Below are positions 21,505-30,759 of a DNA stretch of 64,000 nucleotides, piece by piece. The DNA comes from Ananas comosus (Eukaryota; Streptophyta; Magnoliopsida; Poales; Bromeliaceae). A program made the position numbers and the translations under genes. Within the stretch, counting starts at the first letter, position 1. Every line of letters starts with the position of its first letter. The DNA lies in NCBI RefSeq assembly GCF_001540865.1, contig NC_033641.1:3269225-3333224 (forward strand), given 5' to 3'. A model generated the notes under the pieces. It had not been told where the DNA came from. It was given only the letters and a program-made list of their open reading frames with translations, and did not search any database.

Positions 21505-21505
21505 N
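21505..21505. other. Single undetermined base at a join
   Basis: One N marks the point where the LTR abuts the truncated Copia-2. No 5' LTR, PBS or gag of Copia-2 is present, so this may be an assembly join or the edge of a real deletion. Confidence 0.8.
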
Positions 21506-24500
21506 GATGAGTGGCTTATGGACTCCGCATGTTCTTTTCATATTTGTACAATAGAGAATGGTTCTCGACATACATGCCTATTGAAGGTGGAGATGTATTG
21601 ATGGAAAATCACTCTAAGTGCACAGTTATTAGAATTGGCACTATTCGGGTACGAATGTTCGATAGAGTAGTGAGGACTATATCTGAGGTTCGGCATGTTC
21701 CGGATATGAGAAAAAAATCTGATCTCATTGGGTACACTTGATACTAAAGGCTTTAAGTATTCTTCAGCTGATGGATTAATGAAGGTCGCTAAAGGAAATC
21801 TTGTAGTGATGAAGGCCAAGTTGTCCGACATGTTATATGTTCTATAGGGTTCCACTGTGACAGGTTCAGCAGCGGTGACTTCTTCCTCTATGTCAGATTC
21901 GGATAGCACCAAATTATGGCATATGCGACTGGGCCATATGAGTGAATATGGTATGATGAAGTTGGGCGAGAGAGGTTTACTTGGTAGTCAGAGTTTAGAA
22001 AAGTTGGACTTCTGCGAGCATTGTGTTCTTGGCAAACAAAAGAGAGTCAGCTTTAAGGCCGCAGTTCACCGAACAAAAGGTGCTCTGGACTACATCCATT
22101 CTGATCTTTGGGGACCCTCTCGTACTCCTACTCATGGTGGTGCTAGATATATGTTGACTTTTATTGACGACTATTCTCGTAAAGTGTGGGCGTTCTTTCT
22201 GAAAAGTAAGGTGAGGTGTTCAATTATTCAAGCAGTGAAAGGTCATGATTGAGAAGCAAACTGAAAAGAAGATCAAACGATTAAGGACCGACAATGGTTT
22301 GGAATTCTGCTCGTCAGAGTTTGAAGAATTCTGCAATAAGAAAGGAATCGTTCGACATAAGACCGTTAGGCATACTCCACAGCAGAATAGGGTGGCCGAA
22401 CGGATGAATAGAACTCTTTTGGAGAGGGCCCGTTGTATGCTCTCTAATGCTGGCTTAGCGAAGAGTTTCTGGGCAGAGGCGATCTCTACGGCATGCTATC
22501 TGGTGAATCGATCTCCACATTCAGCACTTGATTGCAAAACTCCGGAGGAGGTATGGTCTGGTAGCCCTTCTGATTATTCTAATTTGCGAATATTTGGTTG
22601 TCCTGCTTATGTTCATGTTAATGAAGGCAAGTTAGAACCTAGGGCTAAAAGGTGCATTTTTATTGGTTATGCATCGGGGGTTAAGGGAAATAGATTGTGG
22701 TGTCCTGAATCGTCTAAATTAATTGTTAGTAGGGATGTCACATTTGATGAATCTGCTATGTTATATCCTAACCATAATTCTTCTGATGAGACCCCGAGTG
22801 CTAGCAAACAGGTGGAGGTAGAGACCGATGGTATAGTTCAGTCGCAGGATTCTTCTCAGTCAGAACAAGTTCAGTCGGCAGACACCTCAGTAACTGAAAC
22901 CCCACAAGTTGAGAGGCAGAGCATTGCTACAGGCAGAGCGAGGAGACAGATCAAACCACCGCAGAGATATGGTTATGAAGATATGGTTGCGTACGCTCTT
23001 TCAGTGGCACAAGATACAGAAGAAGAAGGTGAACCTTCGACATATAATCAAGTTATTTCCGGTGCCAGTTCTGCAGAGTGGTTGGTGGCGATGAATGAGG
23101 AGATGGAGTCTCTCCATAAGAATCGCACATGGGAGTTGGTAAAACTGCCTACAGGTAAGAAAATTGTCGGCTGTAAGTGGGTCTTCAAGAAAAAGGACGG
23201 AATCCCCGGCGTGGAAGATACAAGGTATAAAGCTCGTTTAGTTGCTAAGGGCTACAGTCAGGTAGAAGGTGTGGACTTTAATGATATTTTCTCACCCGTC
23301 GTAAAGCATACTTCTATTCGTGTTCTTTTATCGTTAGTAGCCATGAATGACTTGTATCTTGAGTAGCTTGATATTAAGACAGCTTTTCTGCATGGAGAAC
23401 TTGAGGAGCAAATTTATATGAAACAGCCGGAGCGATTCATTGTTGAAGGGAAGGAGGACCATGTTTGCCTGTTAAAGAAATCGCTTTATGGCTTAAAGCA
23501 GTCTCCTCGACAATGGTATAAGCGGTTCGACTCCTTTATGACAGGTCACGGATATTCCAGAAGCAAGCGTGACAGTTGCGTGTATTTCAGAAAGCTTGAT
23601 AAGGGATCTTTCATATATTTGTTGCTCTATGTCGATGATATGTTAATTGCTTCCAGCGACATAGTTGAGATAAATAAATTGAAGGCTTTACTTAAGGGTG
23701 AGTTTGAGATGAAAGATCTAGGTGCTGCTAAGAAAATCCTTGGTATGGAAATTAAGAGGGACAACAAGTCAGGACTACTGCATTTGACACAAGAGAAATA
23801 TATAGAGAAGATTTTAAAGCGTTTCGGGATGACAGACGCAAAACCAGTGAGCACTCCTTTTGCGGCGCATTTCAGACTTTCCGCCGAGTTATCACCGCAG
23901 TCCGATGATGAGCGGGAGTACATGTCACATGTTCCCTATTCTAGTGCTGTCGGGAGCATCATGTACGCCATGGTTTGCACACGGCCGGACATCTCCTACG
24001 CAGTGAGCATGGTTAGCAGATATATGACCAATCCTGGTAAGGCTCATTGGCAGGCTGTTAAGTGGATTTTGAGATACTTACGAGGTACCACTAACACTTG
24101 TTTGGAGTTTGGGAGGTGTAAGGATGGTGTGGTTGGATATGTTGATTCGGATTTTGCAGGTGATTTGGATAGGAGGAGATCACTTTCAGGTTATGTATTC
24201 TCTATTGGCGGATGTGCAGTTAGTTGGAAAGCTTCACTACAACCTATTGTCGCCTTGTCTACGACGGAGGCGGAATATATTGCTATGACAGAGGGTGTGA
24301 AGGAAGCTATGTGGCTAAGAGGCTTATTTGGAGAGCTTACTTCTTATTGGGATCCGACGATTGTTTATTCGGACAGTCAAAGTGCTATTCATTTGTCTAA
24401 AGATCAAATGTTTCATGAGAGGACAAAGCACATCGATGTAAAGTTTCACTTTGTTCGGGATGTGATTGGAAAACGCACGTTGACAGTTAAGAAAATTGGT

Positions 24501-24593
24501 ACTGAGGACAATCCGGCGGATATGCTTACTAAGTCCCTTACTATTGCCAAGTTCAAGCATTGTTTGGACTTGGTGGCAGTTAGCAGCATTTGA
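21506..24593 (+). pseudogene. pol: Copia-2 pol: protease, integrase, reverse transcriptase, RNase H
   Basis: The polyprotein would process itself, integrate the cDNA and copy the RNA genome. The order is the Copia one. A protease region (about 21511-21740) is followed by the GAG-pre-integrase motif ([25 protein letters not shown], 21917-22045), integrase core ([26 protein letters not shown], then LRTDNGLEF), reverse transcriptase (WVFKKKDGIPG, ARLVAKGYSQ, YGLKQSPRQWYKRF, YVDD at 23628-23639) and RNase H (YVDSDFAGDLDRRRS, LSTTEAEYIAM, ending in HIDVKFHFVRD and EDNPADMLTK). The catalytic residues are present. Breaks are few: a frame change near 21720, a TAG near 21846, a frame change near 22220-22250, and a TAG at 23364-23366. 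The C-terminal tail style suggests a Tork-like lineage, an inference. Confidence 0.92.
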
Positions 24594-24712
24594 GGCCCTT
24601 TGGGGCGTTTGGAGAAGACGGAGCACGGAGCGTTAAGGAGCATTGAGGCAAATTAAATTCAAGGTGGAGTTTTATGGCGATCTCAACACAGCGGCTAAAC
24701 TACAAATTAAAC

Positions 24713-24724
24713 CAAGGTGGAGAT
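24713..24724 (+). promoter_or_regulatory. Copia-2 polypurine tract
   Basis: AAGGTGGAGAT directly precedes the TGTTATATTTGG start of the 3' LTR. In Copia elements this tract primes plus-strand synthesis. Confidence 0.75.
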
Positions 24725-25442
24725 TGTTATATTTGGTTTAGATTTGTAATTATCTAAATTGAGATTAAATCCTAATCTAATTGGGATTAGATATTATTTA
24801 GATTTAATTTGGATATATGGATTATAATTAGAAGTGTAATTCTAATCTAATTAGAATTAGACTCTAGTTAGGAGACATGTATTATATATACATGCTACGG
24901 CCAAATTAATCTTGCCGCGACCAAAGATTAAGAGCCATGGAAATTAATTAAGGTGTTGGTGCTCCGTCCGGTAAAGAAGCAGCCGCGACTCAAAATTAAG
25001 CTATGCTCTAATTAAGCTATATATTTGAGGAGAGTTGACCGAGCCATGCAGGTTGGTCTCTACGAGGAGCCGCAGCCTTAATTAAGAGGTGATGCTTAAT
25101 TAAAGTATCTATTGAGTCGAGCCATCTCTTCTTTGATGCTTATGTCTGTACCACCACTGGGACGTGCGACGTGGTGCGCTTCGGTAAGAGGGTCGAGCCA
25201 CTTAAGTTTTGTACGGATGCTAATTGCGGCGTTTCGGATCTAATTAAGCTTTGGTCTTTTGAGAGATCTTCTTTGTACTCCGCCTCCTTTTCGACATTAA
25301 TAAAGTATTTGCTCCGTCTTCGCCCGTGGACGTAGGCCGTTGGCCGAACCACGTAAATATCGGTGTGTTCTTTCCGCTTATCTTTTCTTTTCTTGCATTA
25401 AACTATTTTCTAGATCTATTTTTCGCCGTTTCGATTTTAACA
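24725..25442 (+). repeat. Copia-2 3' LTR (about 718 bp)
   Basis: It starts TGTTATATTTGGTTTAG after the purine tract. The end is placed at CGATTTTAACA, giving matching TGTTA/TAACA ends. No 5' LTR is present for comparison, so the right limit is uncertain. TCTTTTGAGAGATC and CGTGGACGTAGGCCGTTGGC resemble the late LTR region of Copia-1 (CGTGGATGTAGGTCG at 18985). Confidence 0.65.
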
Positions 25443-26185
25443 ACTGGCTTAACTATCCGGCGGCGAAATCGTCGCACACGTCTCGTCAATGGTTTAGCCC
25501 CGGGCGGCGAAATCGTCGCACACGCCCCACACCCCTCTCGGTGTGATCCATAAGCTCTAGGATTCCGGAATCCATTTCACATAACTCAAGGGTTGGTCTT
25601 AACCCTATAGTATTGACCTATCTAGGTCCAATATTTTTTCCATCCTAGGTCCAATTGACTCTAGATTCAATTATCAATCTATGTTCTTTAACACTAGGTT
25701 CAATGCCACTCTTGACCAACCTATGTTTATTAACACTAGATTAAATGCTACACATGTCCATTCTAGGTTCACAATACTAGGTTCAATGTCACTCGATCTA
25801 TTTGACCTCCTAGTTGTCCAAATCGAGTATTCCATGTTTACACATTCTTATTTTCCAATATCGAGTTCTCTAATGCACCTAGAGTTATTGACCCAAGTTC
25901 GACTCATGTGAATCAAGCATATTCCATAATTTGCCAACATGCATTTTATTTAGCATTCTCATCTTATATCATTATGCATTTCATCTAGCATTTATTACAA
26001 CATGCACCTCTCAATTAGCATTCTCTACACATGTCGTTATGCATTCCAACTAGCACGTTCTTATAATGTTTACATGCATAGGTCATTTCTCTTATGCTCT
26101 CAACTAGCATCATTCGCATTATGTCACCATCCAATCCTGGGTAGCCTAACATAGCATTTAGCTCATGCATTCATATATTTTACCA

Positions 26186-26416
26186 CTAGCTACCATTATA
26201 TGCATCAATATGAAAACCATATTTTTTTTGACATGAAGGCGACCTAGTCGCTTCGGTGAACACAACCCATCTCAAATCGCTTTTCGATTGCTTGTAGTCA
26301 CTTGCAATCGGCCTCCCACGACACCCGTGATCCGGTTCGGCCCGAACTTGCGCGCGACCACCCAAACGGCCACCAATCCACGATCCGAAAATTAAAGGTC
26401 TACGGTTAGTTGCCAC
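26186..26416 (-). other. Conserved short ORF in the L-family LTR (76 codons)
   Basis: The translation contains GSWIGGRLGGRAQVRAEP and LRWVVFTEATRSP. The copy at 54220-54432 keeps GSWIGGRLGGRARVRAEP and LRWVVFTEATRSP in frame. I recognise no domain. Conservation may be nucleotide-level only; the third copy near 58765 is out of frame. Confidence 0.3.
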
Positions 26417-27090
26417 GAGCCCACGATTCTGATTTCATGATTTTAGGACGTCGCCTCGGCCCTCCAGGCGGAAATGAAGCTTTAACGGTCCGTTTTTTCA
26501 ACAACTTCGCGTAGGCTCGACGAATCGCTGAACCGACTTCACCAACGCGTTCGTATACCTAGCAATTAGGTTTGTATAGGGTTAATTTACATTTAAACCC
26601 ACCCATGACAAAGGCCCCAATTTGGGTGCCCTAGCAATGTCATTTTGTCATTTTCCCTAGATTGATCTTAGAACTAAGCAAATACTAGCTTAGAATCATT
26701 TAGAAAACTCTCTAATCTCATTTCCAACCCATTTGAATCATTCCTAGGGCATCTAGAGCTAACCCTAGAAGTTCACCATGAGAGGGCTTTGAGAAATCAT
26801 GGATTTCATGGTGCTCATGCCTCAAGAGAGCTTCTAAGCTTGCAAGAAAGTCCAAAATACTAAATCTTAGGGTAAATTCTAAACCCTAGATGAATTCTTG
26901 CAAAACAACTCACCTTAGCCCAAAGCAATCCCAAGTCCACCTTGTAGGAGAGCTTCTAGGTCCTCTAATCCTCCAAATCCACCTTCTAATCTCCTCCCAA
27001 TCCTCTCCTTGAGCCTTGGTGGAGAGCTTCTAGAGAGAGAGGGAGAGAAAATAAGAGAGGAGAGGCTGCTGTGAAGGGGAGGGTGCTTAG

Positions 27091-27100
27091 GTTATATATA
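27091..27100 (-). promoter_or_regulatory. Putative LTR TATA box
   Basis: CACTATATATAACC on the minus strand lies about 225 bases inside the LTR start and is followed by a CT-rich leader. This fits an LTR promoter. Confidence 0.5.
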
Positions 27101-27321
27101 GTGTGCTACAATTGCAACTAGGCCTCCCAAATAATTGTATTTGCAGCAAACTAAATCTGTGTTGTTAGTCCAAAGTGTACCGGTACACTTCATCGTGGAA
27201 CCGGTAACACGATCGCATATGACCAAACCTGAGAGCAACTCATCCAACTGTATCTTTCAGGCACTTCAGCCAATTTGGCTAAAGTCCAATATTTTTTCCA
27301 CCGACGTTTCAGTATGTTACA

Positions 27322-29367
27322 ACTCCTGTCTTCGTGTCTTTGGTTGTGACGCTTATGCACGGATACCAAAGGAGAATAGGTCAAAATTGGATAAAATCTC
27401 TCGAGGTGCATATTTCTCGACTACGTGAAAGGTGTTAAGGGGTATTGATTGTGGGATTCTACTACCCATAAGATTATCGTAAGCCGTGATGCTGTCTTCA
27501 ACGGAGGATCCTTTCAAGGAACAAGAAAAAGCAAGATGATGAAGCTATGGTTCCAATTGAGCTCTTTGAAGCACGCAATGAGATGCAAATTGAGCAAGCA
27601 CAAGAGGACGATGAGGTAGTTGATAATGAACTGAACTTGGAGTCTCCAAAATCATCTGAAGATACAAATTCACTGGTGGAGCCACCAGTAGATTTCGGGC
27701 GTCCTACATTAGACCTCCTGCGAGGTATGATGATTATATTACTTCATTTACTCCTTCTGTTAACTATGTTAGTCCATCTGTTGCTTTGGCAGAGAAAGGT
27801 GAGCCGACTTCATATAAGGAGACTTGTGAGTCGACCAATGCTGAAAAATGGCAATTGCAATGCACGATGGAGGAGAAGATGGAGTCACTTCGGAGGAACG
27901 AGACTTAGGAACTTGTTGATTTGCGAAAAGAAGGAACACAATCAAATGCCGGTGGGTATTTTAAGGTGATAAAAGGATGCAGATAGGAATACGGAGAGGT
28001 TCAATGCGAGGTTGGTGGTGAAGAGTTATGCTTAGAAGCCGGGGACCGACTTCGATGAGATCTTCTCACCGGTGGTTCGTCTTACCACTATTCAGGTCGT
28101 TTTGGCGATCACAGTGGTCATGGATTTGGAGCTCGAGCAGATGGATGTAAAAACAGCTTTCTTGCATAGTGACCTAGAGGATGAGATATATATGTCACAA
28201 CCGGAAGGCTTTGTCAAAAGAGACAAGGACCATTTGGTTTGTTGGTTAAACAAATCATTGTATGGCTTGAAACAGGCGCTAAGGTATTGGTACAAGTGAT
28301 TTGATTCCTTTATTGTTAGTTTCGGTTTTGATAGGCTAGAGGCGGATCATTGTGCGTATTTCTGCGGATACGATGACGAGAGCTTCTGTATTTTGCTATT
28401 ATATGTCGACAACATAGTGGTCGCGGGAAATAGCAAGGGCCGGATATCTACCCTGAAGACTCAATTAGCCAGTAAGTTTGATATGAAAGACTTAGGAGCC
28501 ATGAATCAAATACTCGGGATGAAGGTACTATGGGAGAGAAAGAATAGCAAGGTTTGGCTTTCACAAAAGGGTTATGTGGAGAAGGTTCTGCAACGCTTCA
28601 ATATGCAGAACGCAAAGCCAGTTTCTACCCCGTTTCCTATTCATTTAAAATTGTCAATCGAGCAATCACCGGGTACGGAAGCAGAAAAGGCCAACATGGT
28701 TCGAGTACCAAATTCATCGACAGTAGGAAGCCTTATGTTTGCCATGGTGTGTACGAGGCCCAACATTGCTCAAGTAGTTGGAGTAGTAAGTCGATATATG
28801 GCGAATCCAAGTTGTGAACATTGGAATGCAGTGAAGTGAATACTCAGGTATTTTAGGGGCACTATAGATTTCTCACTCTATTATGGTTCTACGAGTTTAG
28901 AGTGCGTCGGATATGTGGATTCAGATTTTGCAAAAGATAGAGACAAGAGAAAGTCTACCACGGGTTATGTTTTCTCTATGGGCAGTGGTGCTATTAGCTG
29001 GGAGTCAAAGCTTTAGTCGGTGGTCACTTTGTCAACAACAGCGGCAGAGTACATAGCGGTGGCACATGCTTGTAAGGAAGCTATTTGGTAGGAAAGACTT
29101 CTAGGAGTATTGAAAGTGAAGCAAGATGTGGTACGAGTGAATTGTGATAGTCAAAGTGCAATACACTTGGCAAAAAATCCGATATTTCACTCTCGGACGA
29201 AGCACATTAATATTCGCTATCACTTTGTAAGAGATGTGGTGGATGAGGGTCTTTTCTCACTGTTAAAAGTTCATACCGATGCAAATCTGGCGAATATTTT
29301 GATGAAACCAGTGACTCGGGAGAAGTTTAATTGGAGCATTACTTCTCTTAGTCTTGGAGCTATGTGA
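27322..29367 (+). pseudogene. pol: Copia-1 pol, integrase end, reverse transcriptase and RNase H, broken
   Basis: After the ACTCC duplication the integrase frame resumes with LRVFGCDAYARIPKENRSK, which in the family follows the point where 21160 stops. Reverse transcriptase segments follow: YGLKQALRYWYK at 28255-28299, then the catalytic box at 28402-28413, which reads YVDN instead of YVDD. RNase H shows YVDSDFAKDRDKRKS, LSTTAAEYIAV and HINIRYHFVRDVV; the usual DNPAD near the end reads DANLAN. There are stops near 27428, 27908, 28299, 28838 and 29015 and several frame changes. It is clearly dead and older-looking than Copia-2. Confidence 0.88.
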
Positions 29368-29666
29368 GGAGAGTAGGAGTTTGGTAAGACTTCCAATTTA
29401 TTATTTCATGGTGTTCGGAAGAAAAGATAAATTAATTGCTTTAAAGAAGTGCATGAAGAAATTGCACCCTAATATTATATTTAGTCTGCTCCCAAAGGAG
29501 GTCTAGACATGAAGGTAAATGGGTGGTGTAGAATGATAATTTTCTTATAACTCATTTGGAGAAATTTGCCTGGCCAAAGCTGACAATTTTTTCATATGAA
29601 AAATTTGAAATTATCACGACCTGCAAAAAGTTTAAATTAGTCTCTGATAAAGAGATTGCATATTCA
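29368..29666. other. Unassigned spacer between Copia-1 RNase H and Copia-3
   Basis: It should hold the Copia-1 polypurine tract, most of its 3' LTR and the Copia-3 5' LTR. None of TGTTGGAGTATA, TGTTAGGATTTCC or a GGTATCAGAG site is present. A deletion at this junction is inferred. GAAATTGCACCCTAATATTA and TCTGCTCCCAAAGGAGG look like non-coding leader sequence. Confidence 0.5.
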
Positions 29667-29867
29667 TGCTCATAACTCTGCTCTCAAAGAAGGGTTGTAA
29701 TGTCATATAAAGCATATGCATAAGAACGAAAATACTTATGCTCATAACTTTGCTCCCAAAGAAGGGTTGTGATGTCATATAAAGCATATGCATAAGAACG
29801 AAAATACTTATGCTCATAACTTTGCTCCCAAAGAAGGGTTGTGATGTCATATAAAGTGTATTTTTCA
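29667..29867. repeat. Tandem repeat, 72-bp unit, about 2.8 copies
   Basis: TGCTCATAACT starts at 29667, 29739 and 29811, an exact 72-bp period. Each unit contains CAAAGAAGGGTTGTRATGTC and CATATAAAG. It lies about 65 bp before the Copia-3 gag start, so it probably belongs to its 5' untranslated leader. Confidence 0.9.
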
Positions 29868-29930
29868 AATTTTGGTGTGGTAATATTTGATGTGGTATTT
29901 TATTGATAAAACATGCATTTTATTTCAGTT

Positions 29931-30755
29931 ATGACTTCATCCTTTGTTCCTATTGGTGATTCTATTCCTATACTTAATGGTTCTAATTACTCGGAGTGAA
30001 AAGAACAGATCATGCTTACATTAGGGTGTATGCATCTTGTTTTGGCTTTATGAGAGGATAAACCTACTCCTCTTACAGATAAAAGTACGCCAATCAAAAC
30101 AGCATTTTTGGAAAAGTGGGAGCGCTTTAATCAGCTTAGTTTAATGTTGATGAAAGCGTGTGTCAGTAAAAATATTCGGAATTCAATTCCAGAATGTGAG
30201 ACAGCTCGGGATTTCTTGAATGCTGTGGAGCAACAGTTTGTAAGCTCCAGTAAAGATTTGGCGAGCACCCTAATGAATAAACTGTCTTCCATGAAGTACT
30301 CCGGAAATGGCTTGATTCGCAAGCATATTATAGAAATGCGAGATATTGCAGCGCAACTCACTGCACTTGAAGTAACCATCTCTGATTCATTCTCAGTGCA
30401 CTTTATTTTAAAATTTTTGCCATCTGAATGCGGGCCATTTCAAATCTCTTATAACGCACATAAAGATAAGTGGTCAATTAATGAATTCTTGACCATGTGT
30501 ATGCAAGAGTAAGGAAGATTAATACAAAAGAAATAAAATACAGTTAACTTTGTTTCTCAAAAGAGACAAATAAAGCGTGCAAAGAATGGCAAGGGCAAGA
30601 ATGACTCAAAAAGAAAGAATAAGGAAGTTCTATCTGGTTCACAAGGCCAATCAAGTAATTAGACTCCCAAGTGCTTCTTCTGTAAGGAAAATGGTCATGT
30701 AAAAAAGGACTGCCAAAAATCAGATATGGCTCCAGAAGAAAGGTAAGTTTCTGGT
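29931..30755 (+). pseudogene. gag: Copia-3 gag, broken
   Basis: The ATG at 29931 opens a frame that stops at codon 23 (TCGGAGTGA). The main capsid region, 30108-30512, is a UBN2-type Copia gag with IPECETARDFLNAVEQQF, LMNKLSSMKYSG and WSINEFLTMCMQE. After a stop the frame continues with a basic stretch and an intact CX2CX4HX4C zinc knuckle (CFFCKENGHVKKDC from 30672). Gag would form the particle and the knuckle would bind RNA. The tandem repeat just upstream is unlike Copia-1. Confidence 0.85.
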
Positions 30756-30759
30756 TCTG

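Larger units (their letters stand above)
21506..25442 (+). mobile_element. Copia-2: 5'-truncated element nested in the L-family LTR
   Basis: It retains protease through RNase H, a polypurine tract and a 3' LTR, but lacks 5' LTR, PBS and gag. It is the best-preserved pol of the window. CTCTAG occurs just left of the N (21499-21504) and again near the right limit (25555-25560), which may be leftover target sequence. Confidence 0.8.
21161..27321 (-). mobile_element. L-family solo LTR, minus strand, TSD ACTCC, split by Copia-2
   Basis: On the minus strand it starts TGTAACATACTGAAACG (27321) and ends GCGCGGGGCGTGACA (21161). ACTCC flanks it at 21156-21160 and 27322-27326. Removing the insertion and one ACTCC rejoins the Copia-1 integrase frame. 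Minus Copia-2 and its gap, 25443-27321 plus 21161-21504 gives about 2.2 kb, with no gag or pol, so this is a solo LTR. The start matches 53137 (TGTAACATACCGG) and the TTCTGTCCGTTCGGCGGTC region near the end resembles 58600-58755. I infer a Gypsy-type LTR. Confidence 0.75.
25443..27321 (-). repeat. First part of the L-family solo LTR
   Basis: On the minus strand: LTR start at 27321, TATA-like box at about 27095, an A/G-rich leader with a splice-donor-like AAGGTGAGTT near 26915, and a conserved segment 26560-26180 shared with 54060-54430. After that come GCATGTAAACAT-type words and a series of CCTAGTGTT/ACATAGG repeats (25910-25590), as at 59200-59530. A short motif GGCGGCGAAATCGTCGCACA occurs twice on the plus strand at about 25461 and 25502. 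Confidence 0.7.

Noticed and set aside
29667..29867. CRISPR-like or satellite array
   Set aside because: A head-to-tail 72-bp tandem repeat of under three copies with no spacers, in a retroelement leader.
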